This document shows, one piece after another, positions 1 through 6,290 of a DNA stretch of 8,538 nucleotides (within the stretch, counting starts at the first letter, position 1; the number at the start of each line of letters is the position of its first letter). Origin of the DNA: an uncultured Clostridia bacterium (GTDB lineage Bacteria; Bacillota; Clostridia; Oscillospirales; Ruminococcaceae); NCBI GenBank assembly GCA_947385505.1, contig CANDLP010000082.1, forward strand, positions 1-8,538. The letters run 5' to 3'. The notes below the pieces were generated by a model. The model did not search any database. It saw only the letters and a list, made by a program, of their open reading frames with translations, and was not told where the DNA came from. Made by a program: the position numbers and the translations under genes.

Positions 1-44
1 ATGACGCTCCGTGACTGGAGTTCAGACGTGTGCTCTTCCGATCT
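1..44. other. Illumina adapter left on the contig end (assembly artefact)
   Basis: Bases 11-44 match the 34-base TruSeq read-2/P7-side adapter exactly as I know it (starts GTGACTGGAGTTCAG, ends TCTTCCGATCT). In that construct an index precedes the adapter and the P7 tail before it ends in GAGAT. Bases 1-2 (AT) followed by the 8 bases GACGCTCC fit the end of the tail plus an 8-base index, which is inference. Genomic sequence therefore begins at 45, where a clean reading frame starts. These bases should be trimmed and nothing biological read into them. Confidence 0.97.
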
Positions 45-107
45 GGCCTCCGCCAGGATACATCTGTTTATCTCAATGTCGTCCGCTATCAGAAGTGAGT
101 TCATCAT
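45..107 (-). CDS. Response-regulator receiver domain protein, N-terminus only
   Basis: The complement of 45-107 reads MMNSLLIADDIEINRCILAE plus one more residue, the classic opening of a CheY-like receiver: hydrophobic strand 1 (LLIA), the acidic pair DD that binds Mg2+, then the start of helix 1 (IEINRCILAE). The start is the ATG at 105-107. A second ATG follows directly, and GGAGAAAGGG lies about 11 bases upstream as a Shine-Dalgarno. It begins 67 bases after the stop of the hybrid kinase on the same strand, so it is very likely co-transcribed and a candidate output or partner of that kinase. The adapter at the contig end cuts it off after 21 codons, so the phosphoacceptor Asp and any output domain (HD-GYP, GGDEF, DNA-binding or none) cannot be seen. 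The receiver identity is fairly sure and the rest of the protein is unknown. Confidence 0.7.
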
Positions 108-174
108 TTTATGATCATCCCTTTCTCCAATAAACTTTTTAGAGGTGCCCTTATGCAAAACCGGCTGTGCGATA

Positions 175-3141
175 TTACCGCATTGCCTTTTCGGCGGCGT
201 TTTTCCATTCTTCCACTATGGAATTGCAGCGTTCCAGATCGTAGATATCCGAAGCGGCGCTCAGTTTTTTAAAGTACTCCCTTCCCTTTTCGCTGAAGTT
301 GAACTTGCTCATCTTATCTATAACTTCGTCTATTTCAAGGGTATCGAAATTGTCGAGAGCGTTTTGTATCCGTTCCAGCATTTCCAGAAGAGCCTGACCT
401 TTTACGGCGGTGCTGTCGGAGCCTACTATAAGCTTTCCCCATGCCGAAACTATTTCCGAGAGAGCGTCGATATCGCTTTCCTCCGCCGCTTGTTTAAGCT
501 TAAGGAAAAATTCGTTTTGTTTTCCGGTAAAGGTATAGCCGGACATTTGTTCAACTACACCGTCTATTTGAAGAGTATCGAAGTTGTCCAAAGCTTCCTG
601 CATTTTCGACAGCAGCTCAAACACGTCCGCTGTCTGAGGCGGTTTTTCACCTTCGTTTTCGCCGCATTCGGGGAAATAAGGCTTAAGTATATCCTTAAGC
701 TTTAAGTATTCCGTAAGCATTTCCTCGGTGTTGAGCATAATAAAGTCCACGTTTTTTTCATTTCCCGCTTTTTCAAGCTCTGCCGCCAAGGAAGAAAGGT
801 GATCCGCGCCGATCTGCTTCGAGGTGCTTTTGAGAGAGTGGACTTCGATGGTAAAGTCGCGCCATCTTTCATTGTTTTTATGATCCAAAATGGAGCTGCG
901 TTTTTTGTCAATGGATAAATAATATTCCTTAAGCACCGTGCGGTACAGTTTTTCGCTCCCCAAAAGGGATATGGCGCGGCTTACGTCCAATTCCTTTATG
1001 TTTGCAACGTTGGTATCGTCGCTGTCGGAACTGTGTATTTCAGGTATATCCTGTACCGAGCCGCCCGAAACGTCGGTGAATGGCAGTATTTTATCTTTAG
1101 GAAGCCATTTTTTCAGCTTTGAGAGAATATCCTTCATTTCAATGGGCTTAGCGCAGAAGTCGTTCATTCCCTCTTTTATAAACATTTGCTTTGCTCCGCC
1201 TATTGCGTTGGCGGTCAGGGCGATTATCGGTATATCGTTGTAGCTGGGGACCAATCGGCGTATGATGTGGGTAGCTTCTATACCGTCAACTTCCGGCATC
1301 ATATGATCCATAAAAATAAGGTCGTATTTAACTTTATGTATGGCTTCTATAGCTTCGGCAGCTCCGGGAGCCGTGTCGGTGTGCATACGCAAGGGTTCGA
1401 GAAGCCCTTTGGCTACAGTAAGGTTAACGGGGTTGTCGTCGACTATCAATATATGCGCGTCAGGGGCGATAAAGTTAAATCCTCCCGCCGTATCGGATTC
1501 CTCGGTGCCCGTAAATATGTCGGTAATACCCATTGCGTTGTAAACGCTTAAGGAATATGCGGGCTTGCTTATCACTTTCACACCGGGGATATCCACCAAT
1601 TCGATATTATCGTAATCCGACAGCACTATTCCGTGTATATTGGAGTTATCTAAAAGCAGCTTCTGAATGCTTTGTGAAAAAAACACCTTTTCCACAAACA
1701 AAAAGTCGATATTAAGCTCGGAAGGCTCCGTTCCTTCCGAAAGATCTATACATTGTGAGCCTATGCGGCTGAGATCTTTTATAAGCTGTCTTTTCACATA
1801 CGGACTGCTTATCAGTATCGCCGAAACAACTGGCTTTTCGGGTAAGCTCAGAGCGGGTACGTCGTCCAGTATTTTCTGGGGCAATTCAATGGTAAATGTG
1901 GAGCCTTTTCCGTACTCGCTTGTTACGGATATTTCACCGTTCATAAGCTGTAAGAGCTGTTTGGAAATAGCAAGACCCAGACCGGTGCCTTCTATGTTGC
2001 GGTTGCGTTTGCTGTCCACCTGCTGGAAGGAGGTGAAAAGCTTCTGAAGGTCGTTTTCTTTTATGCCCACGCCTGTGTCTCTTATGGCTATGCGCATATT
2101 AAGTATATTGCCGTCCAGCCGTTCGATTTCCATTTTAAGGTTTATTTCACCTTGATTGGTGAATTTCACGGCGTTGGTGAGAATATTGAGAAGCACCTGA
2201 TGTATTCTTATATTGTCGCCGTAAAGGGTTTTGGGAAGATCGGGGGGGATATCCATGGTGAATTCTATGTCTTTGTTCCCTATACGGCTGTTTATGATAC
2301 ATGTAAGATCGTTTACCAGGGAAAGAGGGACGTATTCAACCTCTACGATATCCATTTTGCCGGATTCTATTTTCGAGAAATCCAGAATATCGTTGATGAT
2401 TACCAACAGATTCTTGCTTGAAGCCTTTACCTGATGTATAAAATCTCTGGCGGCGGGGGACATTTCCTCTCTGAGGGCAAGATCCGCCATACCTATAATC
2501 GCGTTCATGGGGGTGCGTATCTCGTGGCTCATATTGGCGAGAAAGTCGGATTTCATACGGGCGGCTTTTTTTATTTCCACCGCGTTTTTTTGTATAACAT
2601 ATCCCTTATACACCATATCCGACAGGGCGGAAGCGATGACGCAAAGGAAGTTTGAAGCCTTGGCGGCTTTTTCCTCGCTGACTGTCTGAACCTTTTTCAT
2701 CGCTTCTACATATTCGTCGGGATCTACTCCGATTTCGGCGGCAATTTTTCTGATTTTCTCCAAATCCGGGGGAGCGGTCAGTATTTGTCCCCCTATGTAT
2801 CCGCCTATCATTTTGTCTCCCGCCATAATGGGGGCGGCGAAGTCCACAAGACCGGCGTGGCAGTAGTAGTGGGAGTAATTTTCCCCTGTTTTCAGCCGAA
2901 GCTCGGCGCCTTTTATATCGCATTCCTCGCAGCGGCGGCGGCCTTCCTCGGAGCCTCTTGTGTACTTGCAGCAGAAATCGGTAAAGTTGGTGGGGACGGT
3001 TACCGGCGTACCCTTATCGTCCACGGTCACCACCGCCATGCCCGTCATGTCTCCAAAGGCGTCCTGAATTCCCTGGAGCATATCTATATCAATAAGATTG
3101 GTTAAATATAACTCGTTTTTTTCCTCATTGCTCTTATCCAT
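175..3141 (-). CDS. PocR-domain hybrid histidine kinase with pseudo-receiver, receiver, HPt and tandem C-terminal repeats
   Basis: This is a 988-residue sensor kinase of a multistep phosphorelay. Residues are counted from the ATG at 3139-3141. Order: a PocR-type sensory domain (about 16-178) with FTDFCC, RCEEC and YYCHAGLVDFAAPI; a HisKA helix pair with MSHEIRTPMN (phospho-His H206); a HATPase with N-box (N319, N323), DTGVGI 355-360 and GTGLGL 385-390; a degenerate receiver (437-539); a canonical receiver (560-681) with DD 568-569, phosphoacceptor D612, T643 and K665; an HPt domain with HSLKSTSKQIG (H768); then two roughly 63-residue repeats (840-902, 917-980). I see no membrane segment, so it should be cytosolic. 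PocR domains are predicted to bind small organic ligands, but the ligand here is unknown. The frame stays open to a TTG at 3183. I prefer the ATG because AAAGGGA lies upstream (spacing about 13, rather long) and the extra 14 residues are not domain-like. It follows the double-receiver gene by 63 bases. Confidence 0.9.
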   Translation of the reverse strand: MDKSNEEKNELYLTNLIDIDMLQGIQDAFGDMTGMAVVTVDDKGTPVTVPTNFTDFCCKYTRGSEEGRRRCEECDIKGAELRLKTGENYSHYYCHAGLVDFAAPIMAGDKMIGGYIGGQILTAPPDLEKIRKIAAEIGVDPDEYVEAMKKVQTVSEEKAAKASNFLCVIASALSDMVYKGYVIQKNAVEIKKAARMKSDFLANMSHEIRTPMNAIIGMADLALREEMSPAARDFIHQVKASSKNLLVIINDILDFSKIESGKMDIVEVEYVPLSLVNDLTCIINSRIGNKDIEFTMDIPPDLPKTLYGDNIRIHQVLLNILTNAVKFTNQGEINLKMEIERLDGNILNMRIAIRDTGVGIKENDLQKLFTSFQQVDSKRNRNIEGTGLGLAISKQLLQLMNGEISVTSEYGKGSTFTIELPQKILDDVPALSLPEKPVVSAILISSPYVKRQLIKDLSRIGSQCIDLSEGTEPSELNIDFLFVEKVFFSQSIQKLLLDNSNIHGIVLSDYDNIELVDIPGVKVISKPAYSLSVYNAMGITDIFTGTEESDTAGGFNFIAPDAHILIVDDNPVNLTVAKGLLEPLRMHTDTAPGAAEAIEAIHKVKYDLIFMDHMMPEVDGIEATHIIRRLVPSYNDIPIIALTANAIGGAKQMFIKEGMNDFCAKPIEMKDILSKLKKWLPKDKILPFTDVSGGSVQDIPEIHSSDSDDTNVANIKELDVSRAISLLGSEKLYRTVLKEYYLSIDKKRSSILDHKNNERWRDFTIEVHSLKSTSKQIGADHLSSLAAELEKAGNEKNVDFIMLNTEEMLTEYLKLKDILKPYFPECGENEGEKPPQTADVFELLSKMQEALDNFDTLQIDGVVEQMSGYTFTGKQNEFFLKLKQAAEESDIDALSEIVSAWGKLIVGSDSTAVKGQALLEMLERIQNALDNFDTLEIDEVIDKMSKFNFSEKGREYFKKLSAASDIYDLERCNSIVEEWKNAAEKAMR
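202..624 (-). repeat. Tandem duplication encoding the C-terminal kinase repeats
   Basis: Two similar units lie at 436-624 and 202-393. Both contain ALDNFDTL-x-ID-x-V followed by x-x-MS, an aromatic/F pair, E/N-x-F/Y-F-x-KL, then a second helix ending in I-V-x-x-W. The DNA is also still similar: about 24 of 28 bases match between 563-590 and 329-356. The units are predicted amphipathic and helical, rich in Glu, Lys and Leu, and contain no His that could serve as a second HPt site. I do not recognise a named function. Related tails seem to occur on other clostridial hybrid kinases, which is recollection rather than a search result. Confidence 0.8.
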
Positions 3142-3204
3142 AATCTGTGACCGATCCCTTTCCCTAAGGCAATATGCGCGCAAAGTGCGGCGCTGCTTTA
3201 AAAG

Positions 3205-4332
3205 TTAATTGGTAAGATTGGTAATAGCCGCTTTAAGCATATCCATATCTATCGGCTTTAAAAGGTAGCTGTGAGGTCTGAGCGACATTACCTCCATTAT
3301 CTTTTCACGGTCGGAAATTCCCGTAAGGAAGCATACCGGTATTTTTTCCGTTTTTTCGTTGACCTTAAGCTTACGGAAAATATCCGCTCCGGTGAGCCCG
3401 GGCATTTCATAGTCCAGTATGACCATATCCACGTCCTTTGCCATAAGGAACTTTTCCACCATGACGCCGTTTACCATGGTTGTTATGTCATATTCTTCCT
3501 CTAAGGCGGTTTTAAGCATTTTAAGCACTGTACGGTCGTCGTCTACGATAAGAATATGTTTTTTGGCTCCCGGATTTTTCTCCTTGGCGGGCGGTGTTGT
3601 TTGCGGCGCTTGTGCCGATTGAGGTTTAGCGGCGGGGGCTTCGGGTGTTACTTGGGAAACAGGCTGATCGGCGGCAGTCTTTTCGCCGTCGGTTTTATTT
3701 TCGGCCTTGGGCTGAAGAGGTTTAAATTTTACAGGCTTTTTCTGATCCTTAAAAATAGGCTCCTCCCAGTTTTCCCAGATGCTCTTTTTCTTTTTTTCTT
3801 CCGCCTTTCTTACCTGTGGTACAGGGGAGGCGTTTTTTTCCGCTTTCCCCGCAGAGAGCGCTTCCGCTCTTCTGGCTTCAAGCTTGGCAAGCCGTTCGGC
3901 TTCCTTTTCCGCTTCCAATTTTGCGGCTTTTTCCCTTTGTTCAAGGTGCATGGTCATTCTTAAAATAAGATTGTCGGTGGAGATGGGGCGTTTTATGACA
4001 ACGCTTATAGAGGGGCGCGGATTTTGTTCCAGCTCCTCATATGTTTCCTCGTCCGCCACCACGAAAATAGGCGCGTCGTTATAGAGAGCGTCCCCTTTTA
4101 AGGCATTGGTCTGAGTCAATATTTTACTGTATATTGAGTCTACGAAGCAAAGGTAGATGTCGGGCTTAAACAGTTCAAAATGTCCCAAAACATCCTGCCA
4201 GCAGTCTGAGGTGCTCAGGCATTTGAAATACGCTTCCGAGTGCGTAATAAAGTCCATTACAATGGACATATTCCTTCCGTTGATAAGAACGTTGTACTTT
4301 CTTGAAGTATTGATAGCGTCCAAAAAAATCAC
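3205..4332 (-). CDS. Two-receiver response regulator: pseudo-receiver, long charged/Pro-rich linker, C-terminal CheY-like receiver
   Basis: The protein is 375 residues. Residues about 13-130 have the strand/helix pattern of a receiver (NVLING, a KPDIYLCFV strand, IFVVAD, VVIKRP) but lack the acidic pair and put F63 where the phospho-Asp should be. Residues 131-255 form a linker: first a Lys/Glu/Ala/Arg-rich probable coiled coil (about 131-184), then a Pro/Ala/Gln-rich stretch. Residues 258-375 are a complete receiver: HILIVDDD (264-266), D307 in VILDYEMPG, T337, K359. There is no DNA-binding or enzymatic output, so it probably works by protein contact or as a phosphate shuttle. It is the first gene of the operon and a likely substrate of the kinase behind it. 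The start is uncertain: the GTG at 4330-4332 is the earliest in-frame start, but its GAAGGG lies only 2 bases upstream. TTG at 4321-4323 would have spacing 11. Confidence 0.83.
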   Translation of the reverse strand: MIFLDAINTSRKYNVLINGRNMSIVMDFITHSEAYFKCLSTSDCWQDVLGHFELFKPDIYLCFVDSIYSKILTQTNALKGDALYNDAPIFVVADEETYEELEQNPRPSISVVIKRPISTDNLILRMTMHLEQREKAAKLEAEKEAERLAKLEARRAEALSAGKAEKNASPVPQVRKAEEKKKKSIWENWEEPIFKDQKKPVKFKPLQPKAENKTDGEKTAADQPVSQVTPEAPAAKPQSAQAPQTTPPAKEKNPGAKKHILIVDDDRTVLKMLKTALEEEYDITTMVNGVMVEKFLMAKDVDMVILDYEMPGLTGADIFRKLKVNEKTEKIPVCFLTGISDREKIMEVMSLRPHSYLLKPIDMDMLKAAITNLTN

Positions 4333-4445
4333 AACCCTTCATAATTTTTTAAGAAATTGGAACATGTTCTAATAAAAAGCATAATGAAGCGAACCGTTAA
4401 AAAGCTTCTTTGTGTTCGGTTACTTTTTCTGTTATGTCAGATATA

Positions 4446-4474
4446 ATTTTAACATAATTTACCGTTTGTGTCAA
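4446..4474 (-). promoter_or_regulatory. Sigma-A promoter of the signalling operon
   Basis: On the minus strand TTGACA (4469-4474) and TAAAAT (4446-4451) are separated by exactly 17 bases (4452-4468). This is a perfect -35 and a five-of-six -10. The predicted start is near 4439, leaving a leader of about 107 bases before the GTG at 4332. The promoter sits 27 bases past the trmO stop, so the signalling genes can be expressed independently of pth-trmO. The leader holds a 10-bp palindrome GAACATGTTC (4360-4369) and weak alternative stems, but no riboswitch I recognise. Confidence 0.8.
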
Positions 4475-4500
4475 TGCGGTTTGTAACCTGAAAAAGGTTT

Positions 4501-5190
4501 TTATCGGATCACTGTAACATTCACAACGGTCAGCTTTTGCAGGTGAACCTTAAAGCTTATTTCAAGCCCCCCGAAGCCGAATGTGTATACTCTTTTGGGA
4601 TCGTCCTGATAGGAAGGACGGGGGTCGTGGGATAAAGCGGAGATAATTCCGTTTTGTCTGTCCTCCGGTATCATATCCAGAAACGCCTTCGGAAAATCCA
4701 CGGTAAGAGAGCCGTTTTTATTTTGCAGAGCGAAACCGCCCACAGCCTCCGGGTGGGAATCGGCATAGGGAAGATAAGGCTTTATGTCGTAAATGGGCGT
4801 ATTGTTCATAAGATCCGCTCCCGACACATGAAGAACGGGCGCGTTTTCGGCTTCATAATCGACTTTCAGAAGCTTTACCGCCGAAAGGCCTATGGGATTC
4901 GGGCGGAAAGGCGATCTTGTGGCAAATACGCCCATTCTCTTGTTTCCGCCTAACTTTGGGGGACGGACTGTGGGCGACCATTTCCCGTTAAATTGGTCAG
5001 CGGTTTCGGAAAACTGCCATATCAGCCAGATGTGCGAGTATAGCTCAAGACCGCGGAAGGCTTCTTTTACCCGATATTCGGGGGCAAATATTATCAGCGA
5101 GGGGAGTTCGGCAAGCCCGCTTTGACGCGGGATTCCGAATTTTTCGGTAAAATCGTTTTGTATATGTGCGATGGGGATCATTGGGATCAT
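4501..5190 (-). CDS. trmO: tRNA (N6-threonylcarbamoyladenosine37-N6)-methyltransferase TrmO
   Basis: This is a 229-residue protein of the TrmO/YaeB (UPF0066) family, close to the roughly 235 residues of the E. coli enzyme. The family uses S-adenosylmethionine to add a methyl group to t6A37 of tRNA(Thr), giving m6t6A and improving decoding. Visible signatures: IPIAHIQNDFTEKFGIPRQ (5-23), the beta-barrel core with NKRMGVFATRSPFRPNPIGL (83-102), SGADLMNNTPIYDIKPYLPY (123-142), and the C-terminal-domain motif DPRPSYQ (189-195) followed by YTFGFGGLEISF. The start ATG at 5188-5190 has AAGGA about 9 bases upstream. The first six residues, MIPMIP, come from a 9-bp tandem repeat that also creates a second possible ATG. 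It lies 54 bases behind pth in the same direction and is probably co-transcribed with it. Both genes act on tRNA. Confidence 0.93.
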   Translation of the reverse strand: MIPMIPIAHIQNDFTEKFGIPRQSGLAELPSLIIFAPEYRVKEAFRGLELYSHIWLIWQFSETADQFNGKWSPTVRPPKLGGNKRMGVFATRSPFRPNPIGLSAVKLLKVDYEAENAPVLHVSGADLMNNTPIYDIKPYLPYADSHPEAVGGFALQNKNGSLTVDFPKAFLDMIPEDRQNGIISALSHDPRPSYQDDPKRVYTFGFGGLEISFKVHLQKLTVVNVTVIR

Positions 5191-5191
5191 T
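5174..5191. repeat. Perfect 9-bp tandem repeat across the trmO start codon
   Basis: GGGATCATT occurs twice without a gap (5174-5182, 5183-5191) on the plus strand. Read on the minus strand it gives ATG ATC CCA ATG ATC CCC, two in-frame start codons three codons apart. Gain or loss of a unit keeps the frame but moves the ATG relative to the Shine-Dalgarno. Confidence 0.85.
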
Positions 5192-5244
5192 TTATAAAGT
5201 CCTTTTTTAAGTTGTTTTTGAGTAAGGGGTGAAACAATGTTATT

Positions 5245-5883
5245 TTATTGCGCCCCATTATACAAATTCATCGCTTCTTTAATCTTCCCTCCGACTATCA
5301 GCTCCGCCGCCTTTGAAGCATTGCCAAAAGCCGTTTCAAGCTTTTCTCCTTCCTCTTTTGTAAATCTCGACAGCACCCAATCCGCGAGATTATAATCCTT
5401 GTTGGGTTTCTTGCCCACCCCTATTCTTATTCTGGGAAAATTATCGCTGTCAAGCCTTAAAATAATGCTTTTCATGCCGTTGTGGCCGCCGTCGCTTCCC
5501 GTCTCTCTTATTCTGATTCTTCCTACGTCAAGGGAAATATCGTCGTATATCACCAGTATATTTTCGGGCGGTATTTTATAAAAGCTTGCCGCCTCCTCAA
5601 CCGCGTCCCCGCTGTTATTCATAAAAGTGGTAGGCTTCATTATCAGACAGCGTTTTCCCCCTATATTAAGCTCGCCGGTCAACGACTTGAACTTCAGTCT
5701 TTTAAGCTCAGAGCCGTATCCTTCCGTCAGTGTTTCCACCGCCATAAAGCCGCAGTTGTGGCGGGTATCTTCGTATTGTGTTCCGGGATTGCCCAATCCC
5801 GCTATTATAAATTCGGGAGGATTAAGCCCGTTTTTTTCTTTTTTGTCTTTTTCAAGCGATTTGAATATATCAAAAATGGACAT
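5245..5883 (-). CDS. pth: Peptidyl-tRNA hydrolase
   Basis: This enzyme releases peptides from peptidyl-tRNAs that drop off the ribosome, recycling the tRNA; it is essential in most bacteria and cytosolic. The 212 residues carry every Pth family signature: FIIAGLGNPGTQYEDTRHNCG (25-45) with N32 and catalytic H42, KPTTFMNNSG (83-92) with N89, YDDISLDVGRIRIR (113-126) with D114, and GSDGGHNGMKSI (129-140) with N135. An N-terminal extension of about 24 residues (MSIFDIFKSLEKDKKEKNGL) precedes the core and is absent from the short E. coli enzyme. It is charged and probably helical, and is either a lineage feature or an over-called start. The ATG at 5881-5883 has AGGA close upstream (spacing about 4) and GAGGAG further away, and no other good start lies before strand 1. 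It is first in an operon with trmO and has its own promoter. Confidence 0.96.
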   Translation of the reverse strand: MSIFDIFKSLEKDKKEKNGLNPPEFIIAGLGNPGTQYEDTRHNCGFMAVETLTEGYGSELKRLKFKSLTGELNIGGKRCLIMKPTTFMNNSGDAVEEAASFYKIPPENILVIYDDISLDVGRIRIRETGSDGGHNGMKSIILRLDSDNFPRIRIGVGKKPNKDYNLADWVLSRFTKEEGEKLETAFGNASKAAELIVGGKIKEAMNLYNGAQ

Positions 5884-5932
5884 ACGTTCCTATCCGCTTC
5901 TCCTCTCGTTATACGTTATAGCATACATATTC

Positions 5933-5961
5933 ATTTTATCATATTAGTAAAATTTTTTCAA
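5933..5961 (-). promoter_or_regulatory. Sigma-A promoter of pth-trmO
   Basis: On the minus strand TTGAAA (5956-5961) and TAAAAT (5933-5938) are spaced by 17 bases. Transcription should start near 5926, about 43 bases upstream of the pth ATG. The surrounding DNA is strongly AT-rich, so chance matches are easier here, but the position and the exact spacing support it. Confidence 0.7.
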
Positions 5962-6064
5962 TGTAATTTATGGTAAAGGTAGGCTCATTAACGGTTATAT
6001 TTTTGGTTACTATTGCTTAGCTGTTCTTAAAATCTTAAAATTATGACAAAAATATTTTATGCTA

Positions 6065-6093
6065 TTGACATTGAGGGCGTTTTATGGTACACT
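6065..6093 (+). promoter_or_regulatory. Extended -10 sigma-A promoter of the T-box/GNAT/tyrS operon
   Basis: TTGACA (6065-6070) and TACACT (6088-6093) are spaced by 17 bases, with TGG directly before the -10 as an extended -10 element. Start is predicted near 6100, just ahead of T-box stem I. The spacer contains the 15-bp sequence repeated in the terminator, and an 8-bp dyad overlaps the -10. Confidence 0.8.
6069..6083 (+). repeat. 15-bp direct repeat, copy 1 (promoter spacer)
   Basis: CATTGAGGGCGTTTT is identical to 6399-6413, the 3' arm and first U residues of the T-box terminator. This copy overlaps the last two bases of the -35 and lies upstream of the predicted start, so it should not be in the transcript. 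Confidence 0.9.
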
Positions 6094-6110
6094 GATTAAA
6101 ACACCATAAA
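6081..6110 (+). promoter_or_regulatory. 8-bp dyad straddling the -10 and start site (possible operator)
   Basis: TTTATGGT (6081-6088) and ACCATAAA (6103-6110) are perfect inverted repeats separated by 14 bases, centred just upstream of the predicted start near 6100. The position suits a repressor operator. No binding protein is implied by the neighbours, and chance in AT-rich DNA cannot be excluded. Confidence 0.3.
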
Positions 6111-6290
6111 GCGTTGAGGAAAAAAAGTAATCTGTCGATATGCTGTCAGAGAGCCTTCGGTCGGTGCGAGAAGGTCAGCGGCGTCAGGTGAAATACATTT
6201 CCGAGCGATCCCGTGAAAAAACGGAGAATCCGGAATCAGCGGGATACGGGCGGGCCCGTTACAGCTCAAAAGCCTGTTTTCATTCTGTGA

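Noticed and set aside
145..705. Plus-strand open frame of 186 codons near the contig start
   Set aside because: It is antisense to the C-terminal repeats of the kinase and starts without a Shine-Dalgarno. Its product resembles no family, while the opposite strand has clear domains.
3142..3183. TTG-started 14-residue extension of the kinase
   Set aside because: There is a better ATG at 3141 with AAAGGGA upstream, and the added residues are not part of the PocR domain.
3142..3204. GC-rich patch between the double-receiver and kinase genes as a hairpin terminator
   Set aside because: Only a 4-bp GCGC pairing with no following U-tract; it reads as an ordinary operon spacer.
4360..4369. GAACATGTTC palindrome as a LexA/SOS box
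   Set aside because: The Gram-positive SOS box has four bases between GAAC and GTTC; here there are two. No SOS gene is nearby.
4485..4499. AACCT-GAAAA-AGGTT hairpin as a terminator for trmO
   Set aside because: It is only a 5-bp AT-rich stem. Read in the direction of trmO transcription it has no U-tract; the T run is on the wrong side.
5212..5237. TTGTTT/AAACAA inverted repeat between pth and trmO
   Set aside because: It is six AT-rich base pairs with a 14-base loop, too weak to call a regulatory structure.
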